From Zingiber officinale (lineage: Eukaryota; Streptophyta; Magnoliopsida; Zingiberales; Zingiberaceae): a stretch of DNA of 64,000 bases. Where the stretch lies: positions 20,767,198 to 20,831,197 of the forward strand of contig NC_056003.1 of assembly GCF_018446385.1 (NCBI RefSeq), read 5' to 3'. Positions 34,061 through 47,190 of this stretch are shown piece by piece. The position numbers were made by a program, and so were the translations under genes. Below the pieces are notes generated by a model. That model was given only the letters and a program-made list of their open reading frames with translations, had not been told where the DNA came from and searched no databases. Position 1 is the stretch's first letter. Every line of letters begins with the position of its first letter.

Positions 34061-35863
34061 ACCAAAAGTTAAAACCAAATTAGATATTACACTTTGATGA
34101 TGACCCCAATATTATTGTCACAAAATAACTATAGAAGTTAATCTTATGAATCCTGCTGAATCCAAAGGTAATAGTACTTCTAGACCACAACCATTACAAG
34201 TACATTATCCAGAAAGTTTCATTGTGGTCTACAACAATTTTAGGCTTTGATACCAAAATTTTTGGAGGTGTATGCTCCTATTGGAGTAATAAGGGTGTAT
34301 GCTCCTATTTGAGTTATGATGTAAGGGTGTATTTTCAAATTTTGAGTGGTTTTATTAAAACCAGTTTTGGTTGTTTTGGGGATTGTGAATGAGTTGAGAT
34401 GCTCAGGAGATTGGTTTGAGGTACTTAGGGTTTGTTCCGAATCATTGAAAAAGAGATACTAGATTAAGAGATGGGTTATTCTATTTTTCTACCTTAATTT
34501 TTATTTGGTTTTCTTCAAATGAGTCTTACTTGTAAAGGACCTCACAAAGAACCAATACCCTTACTATTGTTCGATAATCTAGGCAGTGCCTTCCTTAGCT
34601 TACACAAGACTTATTTGGCCAGAATTTTACAATTCTTTATATAATAACTATTCACACCTGGTTATTTAGAAAATGGCTGAGAAAATTTTATAAGATTAAG
34701 TAGAGGTGGGAAATAATAAGGCAGAGCCTTCTCTGACCTAGCAACAAGTCTAGTTCATCATAAAAAGATTTTTATTAAATAGAGAAATTTACAGACCAAA
34801 CATAATAGAAATGAGACAAAATAGAAAGAAGTTACATAAGAATTACATTTAGAATATACAAACAGGTGATAATTACATGTGAAAATACTAGAAACTTACA
34901 AACTGAGAAACTTGCACACTAGACTTGCATATGGGGAAATTACTTGCACACTGTGTCAGATGCTTTGCAAGGAGAGAGTTGAGGGCCTTTTATAGGGAGA
35001 AGAAGGTTGCTTAGCAAAGAAGAAAAAATATAGCATAGAGAGGAAGGAAATTTTTGCTGGAGAGCAAAGAAGAAGGGGGGTCTGGAAGAGAAGATAGGTG
35101 GTTCAGTGCATGGAAGAAAGAAGTGGAGGTACTGTTGTGAGTGGAGAAAGTACTGTCATGAGTAGAGAAGATAATGTTTTGAGTGGAGAAAGTGGAGTTG
35201 TATGTCATGTCTGTTGTCACTTTATAAGTTTGGCATCATAGTTGACATCAATTTATAGTCCATCATATTTTCTAGGTTGTGTTCACTAGTTGAGTCTAAG
35301 GATGGAACTTGAGAACTATTGGCCTGGGTGGCAGAACAAGTATAGTACAGGGCTTCCATGTAAGCTCTGACTGAAAGGAATGAGCTGGCTAATCTTTTGT
35401 TGCTAAGTACGTAGTTCAATTTTTCTCTGATAATGTTGGAAGAGTGTAATATGTTGAGTAGTAACTAGAATGGGAAAAATCTGGTACCCATATCTTTTGG
35501 TCAATAGATTTTAGGATCTTCAAGTGTGTCCCAAGACCAATTAGTGCCTTGAATAGGAACTCTCCAATGTTTGAGTTGATCGGCTAATGTTTGGAGGGCT
35601 TCCAACTCAATGTCTGGATTAGAGGGATAGTCTTCAAGTTTTGCTTGATATCCTCTAACTTCATTAATGTCCATCTTGATCAAGTGTCTAACATATTCAA
35701 TTTACGTTCAATCCATTCTAGAGGAGATATGTCAAATGTGCAAACAATGAACGTTTCTTCTTCTTCTTCTTCTAAGGCAAGAGAGATAATAGTACCCAAT
35801 TTCTTTGGAAAAGTCTTTACTAAGTATAGATCATGCACCTAGAGTTTGTAAAAGAGACCATAG
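34061..35863. other. Unassigned region with minus-strand ORF remnants
   Basis: Coding-like minus-strand pieces occur at 35222-35419 (SVRAYMEALYYTCSA), 35501-35683 (MDINEVRGYQAKLEDY, GTNWSWDTLED) and about 35690-35840 (with a poly-Glu run). They are broken by stops and frame changes, and I do not recognise the family. They may belong to a decayed virus or retroelement. A GCCTTTTATAGGGAG box at 34987 resembles a TATA element on the plus strand. The rest is AT-rich. Confidence 0.35.
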
Positions 35864-36682
35864 TGTAGGTCCGGTGAGGTCGGCTAGAGAAGGGGGGGGG
35901 GGGGAGGGTGAATAGCCCTAAACATAAGTTAGAGAAATTCTCTTGCTTTTTGAACTAGGTAAGGACACAAGATTAGTTAGTCATAATCAATTAACATTTA
36001 AAAGAATAACAACTTTAAAATAATAAGTAAGATGGCTAAGTTTACTTGGTTATAACTTAAGTAGTTGTTAATTTAAGGTAGTTGAAAGCATTAAAAGATC
36101 TCCTTCATTGAAGGCGGAGAAACATATTACACACTTTGATAGCTCAAGGAAAGACTAGGAATTGAATATAAAAGTTGTTGCTTTATTCTTAGAATTAAGG
36201 GGATTTTTATAGCCTCCTAGGAGGAAGTAATCGTTGGTATTCATCATTTGGAGGTGCCTCCAAAGAAGTCCAGGGTGCCTCCAGTGTGGATAAATATTTA
36301 TTCAAACTCCAACGGTCGACCAACGACTTTGCAAGAATGGAGGCATCTCAGTTGCTCCAGGGCGCTTCCAAGGGAGGCGTGAGGGTGCCTCTAAGCTCCA
36401 ACAGGGTGTCTCCTTTAAGTGGCGCGAGGGCGTCTCTGGATCCCATGAGGGTTCCTCTAAGCTAGGTGCAAAGGTGCCTCTAAGTTAGGCCCGAGGGCGC
36501 CTCTAGCTGTAGCAAATTCCAAAATCAGTTCGAAGTTGACTTTCTTCACATGGGTGATGCTCTTGTCATCTAGAGTTAAGCTTATCCAAACTCAACTCTG
36601 ACCTTCTCCTTGAGCATGCTTCCTCCCAACTTCTTGTCCCTTTAATGCTCCATGCATATCCTCCTCCTCTACCGGTGTACTT

Positions 36683-37813
36683 TGTTAGATCGTAGAGCTT
36701 GCTAGAGGGGGGGGGGGGGGGGGTGAGGGGTGAATAGCGATCTCAAATTTTGGATTAAGTACGCAGCGGAAAAAGTACAAACCAATGGTAGCGCGAACAA
36801 GTTTTACTTGGTTCGGAGCCTTGGTCGACTCCTACTCCAAGGCCCGTACTCGTCGAGTGCTTTCGTTGGACAATCACTAATAGTTTGAAAATTGATTACA
36901 ATAGTAAGTACAAGAACTATTATAAGGAAAATACCGACAACAATAAGAAAACAAAACTTGAGCCACAGGTTGTCGGAGAAACTTCGTAGTGTCACAGGAG
37001 CAGAGTGCAACAGAGCAGTTGTTTGCAGAAGTTGTTGTTTTTGATGCTCCGTGGAGGTCTTCTTTTATAGGCATGCTCCGGACGCCCGGATCCCTTCCGG
37101 GCGCTTGGACTGTGACGTCGACCGTCCAATCAGCGCTCACCTAGCTGTCAGGATAACTTTTGCCTTCCGGGCGCTCGGACCGATTTTGGGCGCCCGGACC
37201 ACCTTTCTCCAGAAAGTCTTTCTCTTGCAAGAAAGTGTTAGTCCGAGGTAAAATAACAGTTAAACTATTCTACAAAACAGAAGTTAGCACAATTATAGTA
37301 AAATAGTAGTAATTAGATTATGTCTCACCGAAATCGGAATCTAGTCACGATCTCAATTTAGATTTCTAAAATAGTTCTAAGTTGGATTGACGCCTACTGT
37401 TCTCTCGAACGGGGAACACATCCTCACCAAGTCACTCTCCTCCAGTGACTTACCTTAACTTACCTGTAGATGTCCGGTCAGTCCGTCGACCCGTTTGGAC
37501 TTTGTGCCAGCTATCAAGTCAGCTCGTCGACCTAGCTGGACTTCGTGCCAGACATTCGATTAGCCCGTCGACCAGTCTGGACTTCATGCCAGCTATCGGG
37601 TCAGCCCGTCGACCTAGCCGGGCTTCATGCTAACTATCAGGTCAACCCGTCGATCTAGCTGATCTTCGTGCCAGCTATCAGGTTAGCCCGTCGACCTAGT
37701 TGGACTTCTCCTGCACACTTATTCAAAGTATTAGATCACATTGAAATTAACTTAACCTTATTTTGTCATTCATCAAAACTTGAGTTAGACCGTCAGTGCT
37801 AACCGCACCAACA
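36683..37813 (-). repeat. Element B left LTR (1131 bp)
   Basis: Pairs with 43297-44309. It is longer because of a longer poly-G run (about 36707-36722) and extra copies of the GTCAGCCCGTCGACCTAGCTGG repeat at 37455-37710. Confidence 0.88.
37455..37710. repeat. Tandem repeats of about 48 bp in the element B LTR
   Basis: GCCAGCTATCAGGTCAGCCCGTCGACCTAGYTGGACTTCGT-like units recur about five times here, and about three to four times in the right LTR (44045-44210). Copy number therefore differs between the two LTRs of one element. Confidence 0.75.
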
Positions 37814-37831
37814 ATCTCCCCCTTTTTGATG
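37814..37831 (-). other. Polypurine tract of element B
   Basis: The minus strand reads CATCAAAAAGGGGGAGAT directly before the LTR, the same form as in element A. Confidence 0.8.
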
Positions 37832-38099
37832 CAATGACAACCTAGGTTAAGTTAGTAAAAAAATATGCAAAAACATAAGCAAGTGTAAGACATGATTTTT
37901 AAGTTAGCCATGTTTTATGTTTGGTATTTTGTTGCTAACTAACTTAAACCACCAAACCCTCCCCCTTTGGCATTCATCAAAAAAATGGCAAGCATAGATA
38001 ATTTTCAGGTTGACAATGGAAAATAAGTTAATTTTGAAATAAAATTTAACATTAGAGAATTAAAATGTTCAGGTTGACCTAGGGGAGTTAACTTAAAAA

Positions 38100-40700
38100 A
38101 AAATAAGTTAAAGGAAGATTTGAAAAAGTTTAAAAAGATCAGAAATAGTTATCTTTTTCAAAATTGCTAAGTTTTTGTAAATATCTAACTTTTTTTTCAG
38201 AAATACTAAGCCAAAAACCTATTAAATTTGTAAAATTGAGGTAATTTTCAGAGTATCTTTCAAAAATAAGTTTTGTAAAATTAAACGAATTTTCAAACAT
38301 CGGCTTGGAAAATTAAACCAATTTTCAAACATAAGTCCAATTTTTAGAAATAAGTTAATGAAAGTCCTTTTCAAAAATAAGTTTTTGAAAGTCATTTTCA
38401 AAAATAAGTTTTTGAAAGGTTATTTTAAAAAAAACATAAGTTTTTGAAAGTTATTTTCAAAAGCAAGCTTGCAAAATTAATGCAATTTTCAAAAATATGT
38501 TTATAAAAGCCAATGTTCAAAAATAAGTTTATAAAATTAAAACAATTTTTCAAAATATTTATCAAAAATAAGTTTGAAAAATTAAAAGAATTTTGCTAAA
38601 GTATTTTGAAAAATACTTTTCAAAAATAATTTTGTAAAAATATTTTCAAAGAAGAGAAAATAATAAGTATGAAAATAATTTGAATTAATCCTTCCCCTGA
38701 ACCTGACATTAACATTTAACGTGAGATTCTCAAAGTATTATTTTTTTAAAGATTGAGGTAGGATTTTCAAAAGAGATTTTAAAGATAGATTGGATAAGAA
38801 ATAAAAAACCTAAGGAATTTATAATAAAAAAACTTAAATTTGATGCTCCCCCTTAATTTATTACTTTCCATTAATTTATCTCACCCCTTAAGTTAACACT
38901 AAGGTTTGAATTTTAATTTAAGTTTTTAGATTAAGTTAATTTTTTCTTAAGTTAATTTTAAATTTACGTTTTAATGTATAATGTATAGTCAAATTTGATT
39001 TTAAAATGACTTAGAGTTAATATTTTAATTATGTTAAATTAAGATACTTATCAAGTCAACTAAGTTCTTAAATAAGGTTAGACTAAATAAATAATTTTTA
39101 ATTATTATTATTTTTTGTTTAATTAAGTTTAAAGTTTAGGTTAATTGAATTTTGATTTAAAAGATTTTTAATGGAATTTTAAAAATAATTTTAAAGTAAC
39201 TAAACGTATTTTTAAAGTTTTTTTAAAATAACTTTTAAGAGATTTAAAATAATTTTTAAAATAACTTTTTAATAGATTAATTAATCTGTTAAATAAGTAG
39301 GTTAGGTTAATTTTTTTAATTAAGATTAGGAATTAACTAAATTAAATAAGTTGTAAATTTCAAGTTGTTAAATTACGTTGAAATTTAAGTTAAGTAACAT
39401 AGATTGGAATTAATTTTAATTTTAAGTTTAGATTTAATTTAAGTTTAACTTAATTTAAATTTAATTTTAATTTAACTTTAAAGTTTAGTTTTAATTTTAA
39501 GTTTTATTTTAAGTTTAATTTTTAACTTAATTTAAGTTTTAAGTTTAACATTATTTAATTAATTTAATTTAATTAGTTTAATCTAATTAAATTTTAAATT
39601 TAATATAATATAATTTAATTTTTAGTTAAGTTAATTTTAAATTTGATTTTTAATTTTAGTTTTGGTTTTGATTAAGTTAGTTTAAAATAATTTTTAAGAT
39701 AGTTTTTAAGTTAAAATAATTTTTAAAATAGATTTTTACGTTAATTTTTTAAAATAGATTTTTAAGTTAATTTTAAAATAATTTTTTAAAATATATTTTT
39801 CAGTTAATTTATAAAATAATTTTTAAAATATATTTTTAAGTTAATTTTTGAAATAATTTTTAAGTTAAATTAATTTTTTAAAATAATTTTTAAGTTAAGT
39901 TAATTTTTAAAATAATTTTTAAGTTAAGATAATTTTAAAGTAATTTTTAAGTTAAATTAATTTTTAGAATAATTTTTAAGTTAAATAAATATTAAAATAA
40001 TTTTTAAGTTAAGATAATTTTTAAAATAATTTTTTAGTTAAATTAATTTTTAAAAAAAAATTTATAATAATTTAATTTTTAAAAATAATTTTTAAGTTAA
40101 ATTAATTTTTAGGTTAAATTATTTTTAAAGTAATTTTTAATGTAAATTAATTTTTAAAATAATTTTTAGGTTAAGTTAATTTTTCAAATAATTTTTAAGT
40201 TAAGTTTTTAAAATAATTTTTAAGTTAAATTAATTTTTTAAAATAATTTTTATGTTAAGTTTTTAAAATAATTTGTAAGTTAAATTATTTTTTTAAAATA
40301 ATTTGTAAGTTAAATTATTTTTTTAAAATAATTTTTAAGTTATGTTTTTAAATTGATTTTTAAGTTAAATTATTTTTTTAAAATAATTTTTAAGTTAAGT
40401 TTTTAAATTAATTTTTAAGTTAAGATAATTTTAATGTAATTTTAAATTAAATGAATTTTTAAAATAATTTTTAGGTTAAATAAATTTTAAAAATAATTTT
40501 TAAGTTAAAATAATTTTTAAAAATAATTTTTAAGTTAAAATAATTTTTAAATGAAAATAATTTTTTAGTTAAAATAATTTTTAAGTTAAAATAATTCTTT
40601 AAAATAATTTTTAAGCTAAATTAAGTTTTAAAATAATTTGTAAATAATTTTTAAGTAAAAAAAATTTGAAAGTGAATTTTTAATGAAATTAAATTTGATT
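38100..40700. repeat. Extremely AT-rich degenerate array (AAAATAATTTTTAAGTTAA motif)
   Basis: From about 39650 to 40680 the motif TTTTTAAAATAATTTTTAAGTTAA recurs dozens of times with spacing of roughly 18-30 bp. From 38130 to 38650 a related AATTTTCAAAAATAAGTTTT motif recurs. Many units are self-complementary. It fills the place where pol would lie in an autonomous element. Confidence 0.8.
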
Positions 40701-40724
40701 TAGTTTATTTTAATTTAATTTTAA

Positions 40725-40835
40725 TTTGATTTGATTTGATTCGATTCGATTTTACTTGATTCGATTTGATTTAATTCGAATCGATTCGTTTCAATTCGAT
40801 TCGAGTCAGTTGGATTCGAGTTGATTTGATTTGAA
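40725..40835. repeat. GATTYGATTYGATT microsatellite-like tract
   Basis: About 20 imperfect repeats of TTGAT or TCGAT joined in phase, at the right end of the AT-rich array in element B. Confidence 0.75.
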
Positions 40836-41522
40836 TTCCTTCGTCATATCATCCGATCTATTTTTTCAATCAGGGGAACCTATAATTTTTGTGAGATGAA
40901 GTTAAGTTTAATTTTTAGGATTTGGTTTAACTTTATGTTAGATTCAGGTTTAGCTTTGGGCTCAATAAATAGACATTCTTTGGATAGACTTCTGGGCTAT
41001 GGTGAGTCACTTGGACATCATTAGAGCAGCCATATCTTCAAGATTTTTCAAATAGTCATATCCACTGAACTTAGTACAAAACTTTGGTCTAACTAGTTAA
41101 GATCCGTAAGGGGTAGCTTCAGTTAGTTCCACTCAGCTAAATGCACGAGGTTGAAGCCATATCTTCCTAGACATGCATAGACTGAGCTTCCTTAACTTAC
41201 TATCATCCAAAACTTCACCAGTACCGTAGGTCAAGTTAAACTTAGTCCATTTTTTAACTAATCATAGTTACCCTGCCGGGTAGGTTAGTTTTATAGGTGC
41301 CAGCTATTCTGGAGCCTCCTCCTGAATTATTGATCCGATTTAGGTTTTAGTTTTGGGTTTATGTCGATTACTTTTATAATTGTATTTAGCTTGATGATAG
41401 TTTGATTTTTGGTAGGTTCTAAAATAGTTTGATTTTGATTTAGTTGGTCTAGGATTGTGTTTTGACTTTTGATTTGGTTTATCTGATTTTACATAAAATA
41501 TTTTATCTTTGGGTATGTAATA

Positions 41523-43028
41523 TTAGTTAATTTCTACTTGCGTGGTTAAGTACGCTTTCGGAATCCAAGCTTTAGTTTGTTGTTTATATTGAGTTATTAG
41601 TGATATAAATGCCTTATCTGTATTTGACTTGTTTCCAAGTCCAAATTTATTATAAACAGCTTTTTGATTATTTAATATAAGGTCTAAATTTTTGGATCTA
41701 TTTGTAAATTTTTCTAAAAGCCCTTTTAGTTTTATAATTTCAGTTTTTAGTGTTGAATTTTTCTCCTTAAATGTTAAAACTAGATTTGGATTAGAATTTG
41801 TAATTTGTTCCTTGAGGTGTTGGTTTTTCTCAAGAAGCATTTTATTTTCATTTTCAATTGTAGTTAACTTTCTATCTAAACATGCAATAAATTTAAAAAA
41901 CTTCTTATTTAAATTAAGATATACCTCCTCGGGACCTTTGGAAACGAGTACGGACTCGTGGTTCGATTCGGGTTCGGACTCGTCTTCTGATTCGTCCTCT
42001 GATTCTGATTCGCGGGCCATCAACGCGAGGTGGCTTTGGTGCTTTTGCTCTTCGACCTCCGATTCCTCTGAAGGCAAGTTGTCCCACGTTGCTTTAAGTG
42101 TCTTCTTCTTGGTTGTCTTTGACTTATCATTCTTCAATTTTGGGCACTCGTGCTTGTAGTGACCCTTCTTGTTGCACCCGAAGCAGGTCACGTTTCTTGG
42201 TTCAGTTGTGGAGTTGATCTTCTGCAGATCTTTTCTGCTGAAGTTATTCTTCCTCCTGGTGAACATCTTCCTTACCAAGTTCACCAGACACTCTTCGTCT
42301 TCTGAATCTTGGTCAGACTCATCTTCTGGTTTAGACTTAGTGTTTGTCTTTTCCTTGGAGGAACCTATAGACAAAGCGATACCTTTCTCGGTTCTGGAAT
42401 TACTTTGCTCGTGTAGCTCATGCAAGTTTGCAAAACAGCTCATCTAATTTTAACTTAGAAAGATTCTTCGAAATCTTGTAGGCATCCAGATGGATGCCCA
42501 TAATGTATTTCAAGGAAATGTGTTTAGAGCGTACCTAATCAAATCGCAATTCTCTATTTGGTGGCCTATAGCGTGAAGTCAGTTCAGGATGTCTTTAATC
42601 CTCGCATGGAGTTGACTTGTCATCTCTCCTTTCTACATTTTAATATTAAATAATCTATTTAGAAAAAGATCATGTTTAGTTACCTTGGCGTCGCTCGTTC
42701 CTTTGTGTAGTTCAACGAGCTTGTCCCATAGTTCCTTCGCATTTTGGTGTGGGCCCACTCAGTTCAGCTCTTCCTTCGTCAGCCCGCATTGCAATGTATT
42801 TAGGGCTTTGAAATCCATCTGGGCTTTCTTCTTCATGTCCGGATTCCACTGTTCCGGGTCCAGTGGATTTTCGAAGTTGTCGACCGGTGCCTTGTACCCT
42901 CTAGTGACGCTAAACCACTGGTCGAAGTCGGTCTTAAGATAGACCTCCATTTGCTTCTTCCAGTAGGGAAAATCGTCATCGTTGAATAGAGGGGGATGGA
43001 CTATGCTGAAACCTTCAATTTGAGACAT
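41523..43028 (-). pseudogene. Element B gag relic with CCHC zinc knuckle
   Basis: The minus-strand frame from 43028 (MSQIEGFSIVHPPLFNDDD) has the copia-type gag signature WKKQMEVYLKTDFDQWF and GLTKEELN. A TGA follows at 42759 where a Trp or Arg would be, then KELWDKLVELHKGTSDAK with more stops (about 42640 and 42590). The downstream open part (42443-41523, 306 aa) holds an intact zinc knuckle CFGCNKKGHYKHEC, an acidic Ser-Glu-Asp region, and a coiled-coil-like C terminus (LDRKLTTIENENKMLLEK). This layout matches element A gag but keeps the knuckle. Confidence 0.85.
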
Positions 43029-43279
43029 TTTACCTTGCATAAAAAAAAATAAGGAAAAAGAAATCTCAAGACTTGGTCTTGGATTAGCAGTGTGGGAGAA
43101 AGAAAGAAATTTAAGACTGAATTGGTGTTGCACCAATTCAGTTTAATTTGCTATGAAAAAAGATCCAAAAAGGCAACGAAACCAGTTTGGATTGTTTCGG
43201 AAAATTTAAAGCCAAAAAAAATTTAAAACGAAATTCACCCCTTTTGTTTGATTGGTGGTTACACCAAATCAGAGCGGTA

Positions 43280-43294
43280 CCTACTCTGATACCA
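43280..43294 (-). other. Primer-binding site of element B (initiator tRNA-Met type)
   Basis: The minus strand reads TGGTATCAGAGTAGG, 2 bp inside the right LTR. The first 11 bases match the initiator tRNA-Met 3' end complement. Confidence 0.85.
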
Positions 43295-43296
43295 CT

Positions 43297-44309
43297 TGTT
43301 AGATCGTAGAGCTCGCTAGAGGGGGGGTGAATAGCGATTTCAAATTTTGGATTAAGTACGCAGTGGAAAAAGTACAAAACAATGCTAACACGAACCAGTT
43401 TTACTTGGTTCAGAGCCTTGGTCGACTCCTATTCCAAGGCCCGCACTCGTCGAGTGCTTTCGTTGGACAATCACTAATAATTCGAAAATTGATTACAATA
43501 GTAAGTACAAGAACTATTATAAGGAAAATACCGACAACAATAAGAAAACAAAACTTGAGCCGCAGGTTGTCGAAGAGACTTCATAGTGTCGCAGGAGTAG
43601 AGTGCAACAGAGCAGTTGTTAGCAGAAGTTGTTGTTTTTGATGCTCCATGGAGGCCTTCTTTTATAGGCATGCTCCGGGCACTCGGATCCCTTCAGGGCG
43701 CCTGGACCGTGATGTCGGCCGTCCAATCAACGCTCGCCTAGCTGTCAGGATAACTTTTGCCTTCTGGACACCCGGACCACCTTTCTCCAGAAAGTCCTTC
43801 TCGTGTAAGAAAGTGTTAGTTCAAGGTAAAATAACAGCTAAACTACCCTACAAAACAGAAGTTAGCACAATTATAGTAAAAGAGTAGTAATTAGATTCTG
43901 TCTCACTGAAATCGGAATCTTGTCACGATCTCAACTTATATTTCCGAAATGGTTCTAAGTTGGATCGACGCCTACTGTTCCCTCGAACAGGGAACGCGTT
44001 CTCACCAAGTCACTCTCCTCCAGTGACTTACCTTAACTTACCTGCTAGACGTCCGGTTAGCCCGTTGACTTGTCTGGACTTCGTGCCAGCTATCAGGTCA
44101 GCCCGTCGACCTAGTTAGGCTTTGTGCCAGCTATCAGGTCAGCCCGTCGACCTAGCTGGTCTTCGTGTCAGCTATTAGGTTAGCCCGTCGACCTAGTTGG
44201 ACTTCTCCTACACACTTATTCAAAGTATTAGATCACATTGAAACTAACTAACTTTATTTTATCATTCATCAAAACCTGAGTTAGACTGCCAGTGCTAACC
44301 ACACCAACA
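43297..44309 (-). repeat. Element B right LTR (transcriptional 5' LTR, 1013 bp)
   Basis: Direct partner of 36683-37813. Confidence 0.88.
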
Positions 44310-45105
44310 TACTCTTCCACAGCACCTCGTCCCTCGGATGCACCAAGCCCGTCGACTCTCTTTCCATGCCATCCTTCTCACTAACTGCATCTTTTACTAG
44401 ACTTCTTGTGTTCCTAAATTCCTATCCACTTAGACACAAGACATCAAAATCATAAGATCTAACTTAACTTAGTTGACCGCATTAAAAATAACCCTGGGTA
44501 CTTACACATAGTCCATCAAAATAAAGGGTGTTATATGTCTTCCTTTGTAGGAGGTGACAGTATAAGCTTCGAAGTCAATATTGGTTTTTCAAAATGAATA
44601 AAATGTTGGACTCGTGTAAGTCTGCTAGAGAGGGGGGGGGGGGGGGGAATAGCTTGCAATTAAAGTTAGCAATTATCTTGATATTGTTTTAGCAAAGACA
44701 TACACTAATTAAAAGTAGAGATAATTTTCATAAAAGAAAAGTAAGAGGCTCTGATCCTCTTCGCAACGGCTTCGGTACTGCTTTGGGTGCTTGAACTTGG
44801 TCCGGGTGCTTAGAGTTCGGGCCCCTGCACTTGGTCCAGGCATTTAGATACAATCAATCCAGTGTTGACTTGTCTGGTCATTTGAGTGATCCTTCGACCA
44901 TCCAGAGTTGAACTCATTGAATCCACATTCGGCCTTCTCCTTGAGTAGTCTTCCTCCCTAACTTCTCCTCAGAAGCGTCACACGCGTCCTTCTCATCTGC
45001 TGGTGTATTCTTCCACAACACTTTGTATCTCGGACTCGTTGACTCGCTTCCCATGATATCCTTCTCGCTAGCTACATCTTTTGCTCGACTTCTTGTGTTC
45101 TTAAG

Positions 45106-46757
45106 TGAAGGCGCTGGAATTCCGTTCTGTTTAAATTTCCCTGTACAAAAATTGTACAAGTACAGAACTTTTTCTAGCAACCCGCATATTCGATCAGACA
45201 TGTGTTTGATCAATCAAACAAGTTCTTGACGGATCAAAGCACACCTTGATCGAAGTACAAGATCGCTGGCCTCTTGTGTTGGTATTCAAAATCGATACAA
45301 AGAAAACTAAACTAATTACGCAGTGAAATTAAAGAACTAGTTGTATCTTTCCTTTGTAGCTAAAGATCTCTTGATCTTCTATTGTATTCCTCTCATCTTC
45401 TTGGACGTCATGTGGACGACGATCTATCAAGATAACAAACACCCTTCCCTTCGTTGTTTCCAAACCGCCGACCACCAAGAGAATAGCTAGGATGGGACAC
45501 CTTCTTCTCTTCTTCTTCTTTTCCAAGCCGCCGTCCACAAAGGATATGAAAGAGGAGGCACCGACCCTAGCAAGGAGGAGGCACCGGTCCCTAACAAGGA
45601 GATGAGGTGGTTCTGGCCCTAGGAGAAGAAGAGGTGCCGCCGACCCTAGGAGAAGGAGAGGTGTCGTCGGCCCTAGGGAAAGAAGAGGTGCCGCCGACCC
45701 TAGGAGAAGAAGAGGTGCCGCCATCCCTAAGGAAAGAAGAGGTGCCGCCGGCCCTAGGAAAAGAAGATGGTGGCGCCGAAAACCAAAACCAACAACCACT
45801 TCTACAACACATGGATGGGTGGATGCGAGACTTTATATAGAAGCTACAACAGGGACTTAGAGGAGGAATTGGTTTAGGCCTCTTGATGGGCTTGGACTTC
45901 CTGTGTTTGACCCGAACACCCTACCCAAGTCCATCAATAATAACCCATACCACTAAAGGGTTATTATCGAACTACCACACCAATCTCATATTACAATATG
46001 AGTTCCTTCTTATCATGAGTGCGTTAATCTCCCTGTGTTTAAGATATCGTATGCCCATTAATTAATTGAGTTACTGACAACCCAATTAATTAACATCTGA
46101 TTCCAAGAGTAGTACCACTCAACTTTATTATCATGCCGGACTAAATCCACCTGCAGGGTTTACATGATAATCCTTATAAGCTCCGCAAAGGGACATCACC
46201 AGCCTAAATAATTAGGACATAGATTCCTTCTATAATCAACAACACACCGTATAAATAGTACTATTTCCCAACTCATTGGGCATATTGATTTAATGAATAA
46301 ATCTCACCCATTGATAAGTTAAAGAAATAAATACTAAGTATACGTGCTTGTTATTATATAGGGATTAAGAGGACGCACATCCATAATAATAGAGGTTCTG
46401 TTCTTTTATGTAGTCAGTACAAATCGAACAACCTCAAATGGTCCTGCTCAATACACACATAGTGTACTAGTGTAATTTTATAATCAAGACAGACTAATAC
46501 AAAATTACATTACAACCATTCCAATGGTTTGTCCCAATCCATCTTGGTTGTGAGCTTTATAATTTATAAGGAATCGATAACATGATCTTCTGTGTGGCAC
46601 CACACACAATGTTATCTACAATATAAATTAAATGGATAACTGCATTGACATATATATAAATATAAAATGTAAATATTTAACCAAAGTGATTCTCATTTCA
46701 AAATGTTTCAAAACAGATGTTCATACAAAAGCTAGACTTATAGTATACATCCCAACA
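45106..46757 (-). mobile_element. Solo LTR of the LTR E family (1652 bp) inside the element C left LTR
   Basis: In minus orientation it starts TGTTGGGATGTATACTATAAG and ends CCTTCA, flanked by TTAAG (45101-45105) and TTAAA (46758-46762). Its sequence matches LTR E (for example GATAACAT...CACCACAC, TAATTAATTGGGTTGTCAG, TGTAAACCCTGCAGGTGG on the minus strand). This copy gives the full length of that LTR. Confidence 0.75.
45540..45775. repeat. 33-bp GC-rich tandem repeat in the solo LTR
   Basis: About six units of GAAGAGGTGCCGCCGACCCTAGGAGAA. ORFs in both strands across it (Leu-Gly-Ser or Glu-Val-Pro repeats) come from the repeat and are not taken as genes. Confidence 0.8.
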
Positions 46758-47190
46758 TTAAATTCTTACACACTTAGACACAAGACATAAAAAATGCAGA
46801 GGCTAACTTGGTGAATCATATCAAAACTAACTCGGGTACTTACAATGTCTCATTTTTTGATGTGCACCAACCTAAGTTAAGTTAAGGTAAGGATTTTTTT
46901 TAAAAAAATTCTATTAGAAGATAACATCTTTATTTTTCACAGAAAAAAATTTAACACAAAACATGAAAAGGAAGCATGTGGAATAATTAATTTTGTAAAC
47001 AAAAAAATTAAATTTAATTTAATTTAAAACATGCATATAAATTAATTCTAACTAGACTAAGCATGATTTAGAAATCCATAATAAGTTTCTACCTTCTGAT
47101 TTATCAAGTATTGTATAGGGATATATTTTCTAGCTATTTTTATAATTTAACCCCTATGATTTATAATATACCAATTAAGCTCTCTAGTAT

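Larger units (their letters stand above)
36683..44309 (-). mobile_element. Element B: gag-only copia-type LTR retrotransposon (7.6 kb)
   Basis: Left LTR 36683-37813 and right LTR 43297-44309 both run TGTTAGATCGTAGAGC to CACCAACA. The primer-binding site is at the right and the polypurine tract at the left, so it reads on the minus strand. TACTT before and TACTC after suggest an aged 5-bp duplication in the host LTR. Internal DNA is 5.5 kb. The only coding content is a broken gag at 41523-43028, while 37830-41500 is AT-rich and non-coding. Protease, integrase and reverse transcriptase are absent, so it depended on proteins of another element. Confidence 0.88.
35864..44506 (-). mobile_element. 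Solo LTR split by element B, with perfect CATAG target duplication
   Basis: Outer piece 35864-36682 starts TGTAGGTCCGG. Inner piece 44310-44506 ends GGTACTTACA. CATAG lies on both sides (35859-35863 and 44507-44511). The combined LTR is about 1.0 kb and shares the poly-G/GTGAATAGCC and CACTTAGACACAAGACAT blocks with element C, so it is a relative of that family. No internal region remains. Confidence 0.82.

Noticed and set aside
41692..42447. Plus-strand ORFs opposite the element B gag (155 and 92 aa)
   Set aside because: Shadows of the gag frame on the minus strand, which has the CCHC knuckle and coiled coil.
45329..45840. 156-aa Leu/Gly/Ser-repeat ORF and its opposite-strand partners
   Set aside because: They are translations of a 33-bp tandem repeat inside a solo LTR.
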